This document shows, piece by piece, positions 38,038-45,793 of a stretch of DNA of 64,000 nucleotides. Source of the stretch: an uncultured Alphaproteobacteria bacterium. GTDB lineage: Bacteria; Pseudomonadota; Alphaproteobacteria; Micavibrionales; Micavibrionaceae. The position numbers were made by a program, and so were the translations under genes. The notes under the pieces are model-generated. The model made no database searches. It had not been told where the DNA came from and was given only the letters and a program-made list of their open reading frames with translations. The stretch covers positions 23,206 to 87,205 of the forward strand of contig CAMLJM010000006.1 of NCBI GenBank assembly GCA_946480475.1, given 5' to 3'. Positions within the stretch are counted from its first letter, which is position 1; every line of letters starts with the position of its first letter.

Positions 38038-39264
38038 TTAAGCGAAAGCCTTCGCGTATTCGTACACGTGGTTTTCAAGCCACAGTTTTTCCAGCACATC
38101 GCAAAGATGATCTACATCCTCGATAGAATGCGCCGCTGTTGCTGTTAACCGCAGACGTTCCGTTCCCTTTGGTACCGTTGGATAGTTAATCGGCTGGACA
38201 TAGATATTATATTCATTCAGCAGGATATCACAGATCGCCTTGCAGCATGTGGCATCACCTACGATCAGCGGTACAATATGGCTTTCGCCTTTCAAGTAAG
38301 GCATGCCAGCCTTTTCCAGACGAGCCTTGAAATGACGCACATTCCGGCGCTGACGCTGGCGCTCGATATCTGAAACCATCAAATGCTCGATGCTGGCCCT
38401 GGCTCCCGCCAATACAGCGGGCGGCAGTGACGTTGTAAAAATAAATCCGGCAGAGAAAGAACGGATAGCGTCAATCATACCCTTCTTACCTGCAACATAT
38501 CCACCAACCAGGCCATATGCCTTGCCGAAGGTACCCTCGATAATATCAATGCGGTCCATGACGCCCATTTCTTCAGCGACACCCGCACCGCGATGACCAT
38601 AAAGGCCCACGCCATGCACCTCATCCAGATAAGTCAGTGCATTATATTTCTCGGCGAGGTCAGCAATCACACCAATCGGGGCAATATCACCTTCCATGGA
38701 ATAAACGGACTCAAACGCAATGATCTTCGGACGTGATGGATCGTCATTCTTCAACATCTCTTCCAGTTGTGCCACATCGTTGTGACGGAAGATGCGTTTC
38801 TCGGCCCCGCCATGACGAATACCTTCGATCATCGAAGCATGGTTCATCTCATCAGAATAGATGATGCAGTCCGGCAGTAATTTTGTGAGCGTGCTGAGCG
38901 CACCTTCGTTAGCCACGAAACCAGATGTAAAAACCAAACCAGCTTCCTTATTGTGAAGCCGGGCAATCGTTTCTTCCAATTCAACATGGTAAAGCGTAGT
39001 ACCAGAGATATTTCGTGTACCACCCGCACCGGAGCCTGAGCGATCAATCGCATTTTTCATGGCTTCGATAACGCGCGGATTTTGCCCCATACCCAGGTAA
39101 TCATTGCTGCACCACACAACAACTTCACGCGAAGAACCATCCGGCGCATGGTACAACGCACGCGGAAATTGCCCTGCCAGACGCTCAAGCGTTGCAAATA
39201 TGCGATAACGGCCTTCGGCCTTCAGGGCATCAACACGATTCTGGAAGTGGCTTTCGTAATCCAT
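38038..39264 (-). CDS. hemA: 5-aminolevulinate synthase
   Basis: PLP enzyme condensing glycine and succinyl-CoA, the Shemin route to heme found in Alphaproteobacteria. The 408-aa chain has [37 protein letters not shown] and the PLP lysine in [15 protein letters not shown]. The ATG at 39264 (MDYESHF) is chosen over a TTG at 39270. This gene is the strongest taxonomic pointer in the window. It is divergent from the ribokinase-like gene at 39437. Confidence 0.95.
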   Translation of the reverse strand: MDYESHFQNRVDALKAEGRYRIFATLERLAGQFPRALYHAPDGSSREVVVWCSNDYLGMGQNPRVIEAMKNAIDRSGSGAGGTRNISGTTLYHVELEETIARLHNKEAGLVFTSGFVANEGALSTLTKLLPDCIIYSDEMNHASMIEGIRHGGAEKRIFRHNDVAQLEEMLKNDDPSRPKIIAFESVYSMEGDIAPIGVIADLAEKYNALTYLDEVHGVGLYGHRGAGVAEEMGVMDRIDIIEGTFGKAYGLVGGYVAGKKGMIDAIRSFSAGFIFTTSLPPAVLAGARASIEHLMVSDIERQRQRRNVRHFKARLEKAGMPYLKGESHIVPLIVGDATCCKAICDILLNEYNIYVQPINYPTVPKGTERLRLTATAAHSIEDVDHLCDVLEKLWLENHVYEYAKAFA

Positions 39265-39436
39265 GGGCAATACTCGTGGTACAAAAAGTAAGATTATTAC
39301 CAGCGGACACTATCGAATACCGCCTCTATATACAATAAAGTTTATGCAGGGCTGAACGCTATGACTTTAATCAATTCACAGCCATAAGTATGTTAAGATT
39401 TATATAATAAAGCTCGTGAGAAGGAGCCAATTGAGA

Positions 39437-40372
39437 ATGATTATCGTTTTCGGTTCTATCAATATGGACATCTTTATGTCGGTCAAACACCTGCCCCAGC
39501 CAGGTGAAACCGTCATATCTCCCGCTTACGAAATGTCCCCCGGGGGTAAAGGTGCCAACCAGGCGCTGGCAGCCGCACGTTCTGGCGCCAAGGTCGCGAT
39601 GATCGGGCGCGTAGGTAATGATGGCATGGGCGCGCGTGTTCTCAATAACTTGCGCCGTGCCGGGGTCATGACATCCGGGATCGCGCAATCAGAACAGGAT
39701 ACAGGCTGCGCCGTCATCGCACGCGATAAAGATGGTGAGAACCAGATCCTCGTAGCGCTAGGCGCCAACGCTGATGTTGTGCATGACCAAATCCCTGATG
39801 ACATTCTTGGCAAGCGCAACATGGTCATGATGCAAAACGAAATCCTGCCGGAAGAAAACTGGAAGATCATTGACCGTGCCAGCAGACTCGGTGCAACGAC
39901 AATGCTAAACCTGGCGCCTGCCATCTTCATCCCTGAGGATGTATTGAAGAAACTGGATTACCTCGTCGTGAACCAGATCGAAGCCCGCCAGATCGCCGCC
40001 AAAATGAACATCCCTGTCGAAGACCATGAAAGCCAGATTGCGCTTGCTCTTTCCAACATGGGTAACCTGACATGCATTATTACCATGGGCGAACGTGGAT
40101 CATTTGCTGTAACGCCAGATGGCCAGGAAATACACGTCCCGGCATTAAAGCTCACAAACTTTGTCGATAAAACCGGTGCTGGTGATGCGTATTGCGGTAC
40201 GCTGGCCGCCGCCCTGCACGCCGATTTATCACTGGTAGAAGCCATGAAACGTGCTGCCGTTGCAGGCTCTCTCACCTGTATGAACAAAGGTGCACAGCCC
40301 TCGTTCCCTTATCTGGGCGATATCGAGGAAAACCTTGCGCAGCTCGGCGAAGTCTCCAGCAAACATATATAA
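39437..40372 (+). CDS. ribokinase-like PfkB kinase
   Basis: A 311-aa sugar kinase. VFGSINMDIFMSV and GGKGANQALAAARSG are the ribokinase N-terminal signature, and DKTGAGDAYCGTLAAAL holds the catalytic Asp. The ATG at 39437 is preceded by AAGGAG; a TTG at 39431 is possible. A TATAAT lies at 39403-39408. It is the second PfkB gene within 4 kb but differs from the one at 36301. No ribose transporter is nearby. A strong terminator follows. Confidence 0.87.
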   Translation: MIIVFGSINMDIFMSVKHLPQPGETVISPAYEMSPGGKGANQALAAARSGAKVAMIGRVGNDGMGARVLNNLRRAGVMTSGIAQSEQDTGCAVIARDKDGENQILVALGANADVVHDQIPDDILGKRNMVMMQNEILPEENWKIIDRASRLGATTMLNLAPAIFIPEDVLKKLDYLVVNQIEARQIAAKMNIPVEDHESQIALALSNMGNLTCIITMGERGSFAVTPDGQEIHVPALKLTNFVDKTGAGDAYCGTLAAALHADLSLVEAMKRAAVAGSLTCMNKGAQPSFPYLGDIEENLAQLGEVSSKHI

Positions 40373-40386
40373 AAGAACAAAAACAA

Positions 40387-40409
40387 ATCCCCCGCACAAA
40401 GCGGGGGAT
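40387..40409. terminator. terminator after the ribokinase-like gene
   Basis: ATCCCCCGC / GCGGGGGAT is a perfect 9-bp stem with loop ACAAA, followed by GTTTTT on the plus strand. The A-rich flank on the other side gives T-rich RNA on the minus strand, so it can also serve the 58-aa gene ending at 40440. Confidence 0.88.
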
Positions 40410-40439
40410 GTTTTTAATGGGAATCATATCCCTACGGCA

Positions 40440-40616
40440 TCACGCCTGTATGTTGAGGGCGGAACCCCGAGACGATGAAACAGGAACATTCGCAATCGCC
40501 GCGTCCAGAATGGCCACAAGCTGTTTCTCCATATCTGCAGCCTGCTTAACCATAGTCATGGCTATTGCTTGTCTTGTCATCGCGGCCTGCGCCGCTATGC
40601 CTGCGGGAATATCCAT
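40440..40616 (-). CDS. YjfB-like putative motility protein, 58 aa
   Basis: A small protein starting MDIPAGIAAQ and ending GSALNIQA. This is the pattern of the YjfB family (PF14070, putative motility protein): MDI at the start, a helical middle rich in Ala, Met and Gln, and a C-terminal N-I-x-A. The ATG at 40616 follows AGAGGA by six bases, and a shared terminator lies just downstream. It sits 47 bp after the end of a response-regulator operon on the same strand. Function in the family is unproven. Confidence 0.75.
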   Translation of the reverse strand: MDIPAGIAAQAAMTRQAIAMTMVKQAADMEKQLVAILDAAIANVPVSSSRGSALNIQA

Positions 40617-40663
40617 TTAATCCTCTACCCTATAATTCTAGTCCGACATTCCTTAACAGAATC

Positions 40664-41179
40664 TTACTGGGCAACACCATTATGTTTTTTCTGATACCGG
40701 GCACAAGCATCGTTTAGTTCTTTAATCAGGACATCACCCTGTTTCCCGCCCGAGCCACGCAATTGGCTGCCGATGATAATCCGGAATGTACGGCGATGAA
40801 TATCCACGATCTCAAAAGCATCATCATTCAGATAGTCTGTATTCTCCAGGAAATCGAGAATGATATCCGCCACATCAGTCAAAAGCCCGAATTTGAACAT
40901 GGCGCCATTCGCTTTCAACTCCATGATCGGAGCCACCATGCGATTAATGCCCTCTTTAGAGCGATGATCATCGCGCTTTACGCCCTCTACAGCTTTATCG
41001 AGACGATCCAGAATTTCTTTTGCTTGCGTTGTGAAGTCGTAATCATTGACCCTTATAAACTCCTCTGCCCGGTCCATGACCTTCGGATCCATGCCGCCAT
41101 ATCCGGCCTTCAGCCGCAACGTATTTTGCGGCGTATGGAACTTAGCCTTCTTCTTGGGCTTTGCCGGATTCTCCGTCAT
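40664..41179 (-). CDS. protein of unknown function coupled to a response regulator
   Basis: A 171-aa soluble protein starting with a Lys/Pro-rich tail (AKPKKKAKFHTPQNTLRLKAG). It is followed by a helical region (about 35-150: VMDRAEEFIR, ILDRLDKAVEGVK, ELKANGAMFKFGLLTDVADI). Its ATG overlaps the stop of the response-regulator gene (ATGA at 41176-41179). Proteins of this type occur beside CheY-like genes in other Rhodospirillales-like bacteria, so a part in the same signalling path is inferred. No domain is recognised with certainty. Confidence 0.82.
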   Translation of the reverse strand: MTENPAKPKKKAKFHTPQNTLRLKAGYGGMDPKVMDRAEEFIRVNDYDFTTQAKEILDRLDKAVEGVKRDDHRSKEGINRMVAPIMELKANGAMFKFGLLTDVADIILDFLENTDYLNDDAFEIVDIHRRTFRIIIGSQLRGSGGKQGDVLIKELNDACARYQKKHNGVAQ

Positions 41180-41802
41180 GATTTCTTATCGCCCTTTTTA
41201 TTATCTTTATGCAGATCAGGGCCGACCTTGCGCACATGCTCTTGTAAGTCCTTCAAAATGCGCTCCGTCTCGGAGGGATCAAGATCAACTTCAAAAGTGC
41301 CACTTGACGCCTCCTCTTCACGCCGCATAGGACCGTCATAATCATCATTGCGGCGGCGGCGGCGATCTGGCCCAAAGAAAGCGCCATCCCCTGCATCAAC
41401 AAATTTGCGCGGGCGCTCAATAAGCTGTTCAAGCCGGGCATAAAGATCTTTCGCTGTAAACGGTTTCACCAAAAATTCAGTGACACCAATATCGCGCGCC
41501 TTCTCGACGCGCGCACGATGGCTATACCCTGTCATCATGATAACAGGCACAAACTTGTTGGGTGAGCGGGGGTCACGCCTGATCTTGCGGATGAGCTCAA
41601 TGCCGTCATACGGCTGCATTAGCCAGTCGGTTAAAATAATGTCGGGTTTATACCGGCAAAATTGCTGGAAAGCATCTTCCGGATCGGTGGCAGTATAAAT
41701 GCTTGTGAAACCGAATATCTTCAACAGGGAAGACACCAAAGACACCATCGGCTTCATATCGTCGACAACTAAAATTGATACAGATTTAAATTGATAAACC
41801 AT
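41176..41802 (-). CDS. CheY-like response regulator with a charged C-terminal tail
   Basis: A 208-aa signalling protein. Residues 1-125 are a receiver domain: acidic pair D14/D15, phospho-acceptor D59 (ILTDWLMQPYDG), T91 and K113 (LVKPF). The remainder, 125-208, is a very charged Arg/Asp/Glu/Lys tail with no DNA-binding domain. It is therefore a single-domain regulator acting by protein contact. The start at 41802 (MVYQFKSV) is preferred over 41817. It is cotranscribed with the 171-aa gene. No histidine kinase is in the window. Confidence 0.9.
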   Translation of the reverse strand: MVYQFKSVSILVVDDMKPMVSLVSSLLKIFGFTSIYTATDPEDAFQQFCRYKPDIILTDWLMQPYDGIELIRKIRRDPRSPNKFVPVIMMTGYSHRARVEKARDIGVTEFLVKPFTAKDLYARLEQLIERPRKFVDAGDGAFFGPDRRRRRNDDYDGPMRREEEASSGTFEVDLDPSETERILKDLQEHVRKVGPDLHKDNKKGDKKS

Positions 41803-41940
41803 AAGACCCCAGCCCATTCCTCTGAGAAGCCCAGAATCTCATGAACACCCCTGAAAAACAACGAAAAAATGGGGCTTTTGCCGTTTCTGTCGTCATGCAA
41901 TACTAAAACCCATTCAAATAACCATAACAGGACAGTGAAC

Positions 41941-43638
41941 ATGGGCGCAGCAAGTTCCAAAACATCCAACGTCTTTCCCGCGAGCGTTGTATCAGAAGGT
42001 ACAGGCGCACAATTACTCGTACGCACTTTGGTTGCCCATGGTGCGCGCCGCATATCCTGCGTCGCCGGTGAAAGTTATCTGGCCGTATTGGATGCCCTGC
42101 TCGATCATCCGGATGTAAAGGTCACAACCTGCCGCCAGGAAGGGGGCGCTGCCTTCATGGCTGAAAGCTGGGGCAAACTGACGGGAGAGCCCGGGATATG
42201 TTTTGTGACACGCGGACCCGGCGCCTGTAACGCCTCTATTGGCGTACACACCGCTATGCAGGATTCAACACCGATGATCCTGTTCATGGGTCAGGTAGGC
42301 CGCACCGATAAAGGCCGCGAAGCTTTTCAGGAAATCGATGTGCGCGAAGTTTTCGGTGGCCTTGCAAAATGGGCCACTGAAATTGATGACGCCGCCCGTG
42401 TACCGGAAATTATTGCACGCGCTTATGCTGTCGCCACGACAGGACGCCCCGGCCCTGTCGTTATTGGCTTGCCCGAAGATATGTTAACCGAAGTCGCCAA
42501 AGCAGCCATCCCCGTCCCTGCAAAGCCATCGCCAGCCACGCTGACAAAAGAAGCGCTGACGCAGATTAAAACACTCCTGCAGGATGCAAGACAGCCCGTC
42601 GTACTCGTCGGCGGCAGTGGCTGGACTGAAAAAGGCATCGAAGATCTGGCAAGCTTTGCCAGCACCGCGCAATTACCTGTGACAGCGTCGTTCCGCCGCC
42701 AGGATCTTTTTAACCACAAACATAAATGTTATGTCGGTGAATTGGGAACGGGACCAAATCCCAAACTGGTCGAAAAGATCAAAGATGCCGATCTGGTACT
42801 GGTCATCGGCGCGCGCCTCGATGAGATTTGCACACAAGGTTACACGCTTTTTGATGTGCCTGTTCCCCGTCAGAAAATCATTCACATCCACCAAAGCATA
42901 GATGAAATTGGAAAAGTATATCAGCCCACATTGGGTCTAACAGCAGATTTGAACGAGGCTGCGAATGCACTAGTCGCCATGGCACACGGGCTTGATGGCC
43001 GCTTGTGGGCAGGATGGCGTGATGAATTGCGCACACAATATCAAAACTGGATCAGCATAGACACAGGCAGCCAGCCGCGTTGGCGCGGTGCCAATATGAC
43101 AGCCATTTTTGCATGGCTGCGTGACAACCTGCCAGAAGACGCAATCATCACAACAGACGCCGGTAATTTCAGCGGCTGGGCGCAACGTTATTTACAGTAT
43201 GGCCGCCCTGGTCGTCTGCTGGCCCCGATCAACGGTGCTATGGGATATGCTGTGCCCTCTGCTATTGGTGCGTCATTAGCACAACCCGAGAAAGTGGTTT
43301 TGGGTTTGTGTGGTGATGGCGGCTTCATGATGACAGGTCAGGAACTGGCAACTGCCATGCACCACAATGCGCACCCGATCATTATGGTTTGCAACAATGG
43401 CATGTATGGCACGATCCGTATGCACCAGGAAAAGCATTATCCCGGTCGTATCAGCGCAACCGCCCTGACCAACCCGGATTTTGCAAAGCTCGCCGAAAGC
43501 TATGGCGCTTTCTCAGCACGCGTGGAACAGGCTGAGGATTTCCCCGCTATCTGGGAAAAAGCCCGAAATGCTGGTCGTATCGCCATTATTGAGATCAGAA
43601 TGGACCCTGCTCAGTTGACAACTAACGCCAGAATCTGA
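41941..43638 (+). CDS. thiamine-diphosphate enzyme of the acetolactate synthase type
   Basis: A 565-aa ThDP-dependent enzyme with the three-domain layout of acetolactate synthase and relatives. The catalytic Glu stands in CRQEGGAAFMAE, the FAD/central region is about 200-340, and the ThDP motif is GDGGFMMTGQELATAMHHN. The ATG at 41941 is preferred over one at 41869. It lacks a paired small subunit gene (ilvH), so it may not be the biosynthetic ilvB; oxalyl-CoA or other 2-oxoacid decarboxylases are alternatives. Monocistronic. Confidence 0.85.
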   Translation: MGAASSKTSNVFPASVVSEGTGAQLLVRTLVAHGARRISCVAGESYLAVLDALLDHPDVKVTTCRQEGGAAFMAESWGKLTGEPGICFVTRGPGACNASIGVHTAMQDSTPMILFMGQVGRTDKGREAFQEIDVREVFGGLAKWATEIDDAARVPEIIARAYAVATTGRPGPVVIGLPEDMLTEVAKAAIPVPAKPSPATLTKEALTQIKTLLQDARQPVVLVGGSGWTEKGIEDLASFASTAQLPVTASFRRQDLFNHKHKCYVGELGTGPNPKLVEKIKDADLVLVIGARLDEICTQGYTLFDVPVPRQKIIHIHQSIDEIGKVYQPTLGLTADLNEAANALVAMAHGLDGRLWAGWRDELRTQYQNWISIDTGSQPRWRGANMTAIFAWLRDNLPEDAIITTDAGNFSGWAQRYLQYGRPGRLLAPINGAMGYAVPSAIGASLAQPEKVVLGLCGDGGFMMTGQELATAMHHNAHPIIMVCNNGMYGTIRMHQEKHYPGRISATALTNPDFAKLAESYGAFSARVEQAEDFPAIWEKARNAGRIAIIEIRMDPAQLTTNARI

Positions 43639-43714
43639 GTATTATTGAAAAAATAATTGCATTTGGGCGCCAATGCCCTTATGACAAAAAACAGATTAAC
43701 AGGGACTAAAGCGT

Positions 43715-44452
43715 ATGACTGAATCTGCCGTGAAAGAAAGGCTGCGACAGCAGCCAGGTCGTATTAAAACCGATCCTGCTATATGTGGCGGACGGCCCCA
43801 TATTCATCGCAAATATATCGAAGTTATTGATGTGATGAATATGCTGGAGGCTGGTGACACCAGCGCTGATATCGTTAAAAAATATCCGAAAATTACAGAG
43901 CAGGATATCAATGCCTGCCGTGCCTATCAGGCCACACTAATTGTAAAGACGCTATCTAAACAATTCGCACAGGCCGGACAAAAGCCGTTCTTCATGCTAG
44001 ATGAAAACACATCTTATTTCATGCTGCCTGAAGTCATCAAAATGTTCGGCCCCTCATCGCATGTTTTTGCCGAAGGCCTGTTTAGCGAGAACAATGATGA
44101 TGAAAAGCATATCTGGGCACATATGGTCGAAAAAGGCTATCGCGCCATTCTGACTATGGACAATGATTTTAAGCGTATTTCACTAACGCAACGTCATAGG
44201 CTGGCAGAACAACATGGCAGCCTTCATGAATGTCCCGATCATGTGCCGACTGTGATTTCTATCCCAACAGATAACAATCAGGACAGTATTCTGCGCCTGC
44301 TGGAAAAATATCAGGATGATATTCGTACTCTAACAGAGCAGAAGAGTGTGTTCTTTGCCGTACTTACAGAAGATGGGCTGGTTATTCCGCCTTACCGGGA
44401 TTTCCATTCACACCTGACACCTGATAATTGTCCATTGCTGTCGCCATCTTGA
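43715..44452 (+). CDS. fused DUF433 antitoxin-like / DUF5615 PIN-like protein
   Basis: A 245-aa protein with two parts usually encoded by separate neighbouring genes. Residues about 15-75 match the DUF433 antitoxin pattern ([40 protein letters not shown]). Residues about 90-230 match the DUF5615 PIN-like toxin: MLDEN (D96, E97), a DDEKHIW block (D129/E130), ILTMDNDF (D149, D151), then a C-terminal half like the DUF5615 tail. The acidic nuclease residues seem kept. AGGGACT precedes the ATG. Its last 71 bp overlap phhB on the other strand. If real, toxin and antitoxin are one chain. Confidence 0.75.
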   Translation: MTESAVKERLRQQPGRIKTDPAICGGRPHIHRKYIEVIDVMNMLEAGDTSADIVKKYPKITEQDINACRAYQATLIVKTLSKQFAQAGQKPFFMLDENTSYFMLPEVIKMFGPSSHVFAEGLFSENNDDEKHIWAHMVEKGYRAILTMDNDFKRISLTQRHRLAEQHGSLHECPDHVPTVISIPTDNNQDSILRLLEKYQDDIRTLTEQKSVFFAVLTEDGLVIPPYRDFHSHLTPDNCPLLSPS

Positions 44453-44705
44453 TATCAAGTTCTGTCAAACCACCGGCATCATGGGTATTCAGCTTGACCT
44501 CAACCCGGTTATAGACATTGAACCATTCAGGATGATGGTTCATCTTTTCTGCCAGCAGCGCCGTACGCGACATAAAGCCCCAGGCAGCATTGAAATCCTT
44601 GAATTTGAAGGTTTTTGTGATCGACAGCCTGTCAGCTGCCAATTGCCAATCCCGCAATGCGCCCATATGCGCATCTAATGCAGAGTCATCAAGTTTCTGG
44701 GGCAT
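44382..44705 (-). CDS. phhB: 4a-hydroxytetrahydrobiopterin dehydratase
   Basis: Pterin-4-alpha-carbinolamine dehydratase of 107 aa, which recycles the pterin cofactor of aromatic amino acid hydroxylases. The family core is complete: [34 protein letters not shown] (the catalytic His pair) and LTELDIKMA. The ATG at 44705 follows GGGAGGT closely, so the shorter start is used. No phhA hydroxylase is in this window. Its 3' end overlaps the fusion gene by 71 bp. Confidence 0.93.
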   Translation of the reverse strand: MPQKLDDSALDAHMGALRDWQLAADRLSITKTFKFKDFNAAWGFMSRTALLAEKMNHHPEWFNVYNRVEVKLNTHDAGGLTELDIKMATAMDNYQVSGVNGNPGKAE

Positions 44706-44774
44706 TGTGGTACCTCCCATTTCATCGTAAATTATAAGCGAATCATCTTAGTTTGATCAGACATTGGTATTGAT

Positions 44775-45221
44775 ATGAGGTCAAGGGTCGTGGACCGTAC
44801 AGACATCATTATGAGCTTCTCAGTTCCTCCTTCAACAGAGGACCTGGAAGCTATTGCCAAATCTGTATTTGAAAATCTTCCTGAAGAAATTCTTGAACTA
44901 TGCGAAGAGATTGCCATTCGTGTGGAAGAAATCGCTGATGATGCCATAATTGCCGAGCTTGATCTTGATGATCCGTTTGAATTGATTTGTCTGTTCCGGG
45001 GCGGCAATGAAATATCACCCGGCGTAACCAAGAAGGTTGCTAATGACGAAGATGTCTTAAGCATCTACCGCCGCCCGCTTCTTGATTTGTGGTGCGAAAC
45101 ATCAGAAGACTTAAACGTATTGATGCGTCAGGTGATGATTGAAGAACTGGGACAGAATTATGATTTCTCGGAAGACGAAATCAACGAGATGACAAGACGT
45201 CATTATCAGGGAATGTTCTAG
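44775..45221 (+). CDS. zincin-family (PF06262) protein lacking the metal-binding motif
   Basis: A 148-aa protein clearly of the 'metallopeptidase family' found in Actinobacteria and Alphaproteobacteria: LEAIAKSVFENLPEE at the start, LDDPFELICLFRG, and LSIYRRPLLDLW. In relatives the C-terminal helix reads IHEIGHHFGFSD. Here the same place reads IEELGQNYDFSE: both zinc histidines are gone, the first changed to Glu and the others to Gln and Asn. It is thus probably an inactive or repurposed member. Start is 44775 or 44811; no ribosome site decides. Confidence 0.85.
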   Translation: MRSRVVDRTDIIMSFSVPPSTEDLEAIAKSVFENLPEEILELCEEIAIRVEEIADDAIIAELDLDDPFELICLFRGGNEISPGVTKKVANDEDVLSIYRRPLLDLWCETSEDLNVLMRQVMIEELGQNYDFSEDEINEMTRRHYQGMF

Positions 45222-45793
45222 GCCTCTTGCGCGATGACACGCAGCCTGTCCGCAAAAGACTGATATACTTCACGCTTGTTACAGACAATCCGCAGCTCCG
45301 TAAACTCTGACGGCATGCGCTCTTTGATAGCCTGCAAGGCCAATCTCGCGGCCCTGTGAACCGGAAATTTATGCTTGCCCGTTCCTATAGCGGGTATGGC
45401 CAGCGATGTAAGTTTCATGCGCTCGGCCATTTCCAGTATCCCGCGGTAGCAACGCAACAAGTCGCGATCCTCCCCTTCAAAACCGGCCTTCCAGATGGGG
45501 GTAACGGCCACCAGCACATGGGCAACACTCAAATTATATCCCGGCAACACATACACATCCCCCGCCTGCGGCCGATAAATATGATCGAGAATGGAATCAT
45601 CCAGCGCCTGGCCTGCGACCTGTATGAGGGCTTTATTCAAACTGCGTTGCGTATCCAGTGTTATATCGACAGACGTGGCAATGGCGGCAACGCCTGCCTG
45701 CTGTGAAATATCGCCTTCAATCAGCCTTATTCGTCTGATGAAATCGTTATCAGGGTTGGAGGGTACAAAAGTGTCTGCTAGAAATTCACTCAT
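45218..45793 (-). CDS. macro-domain protein (ADP-ribose binding), divergent
   Basis: A 191-aa macro-domain protein, a fold that binds ADP-ribose and often removes it from proteins or from O-acetyl-ADP-ribose. The N-terminal LIEGDISQQAGVAAIATSVD corresponds to the usual GDIT..DAIVNAAN, but the Asn pair is missing. The second loop is LAIPAIGTGKHKFPVHRAARLAL, well kept. The altered first loop makes catalysis doubtful; binding is plausible. Its start codon overlaps that of the divergent gene at 45792 within the word CATG. The last 4 bp overlap the gene at 44775. Confidence 0.82.
   Translation of the reverse strand: MSEFLADTFVPSNPDNDFIRRIRLIEGDISQQAGVAAIATSVDITLDTQRSLNKALIQVAGQALDDSILDHIYRPQAGDVYVLPGYNLSVAHVLVAVTPIWKAGFEGEDRDLLRCYRGILEMAERMKLTSLAIPAIGTGKHKFPVHRAARLALQAIKERMPSEFTELRIVCNKREVYQSFADRLRVIAQEA

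Noticed and set aside
41941..43638. Naming the ThDP enzyme ilvB
   Set aside because: No small-subunit gene follows, and other 2-oxoacid decarboxylases share the same motifs.
45591..45791. Upstream extension of the YejA-like gene
   Set aside because: The extension is antisense to the macro-domain gene and would place the signal peptide 67 residues inside the protein.
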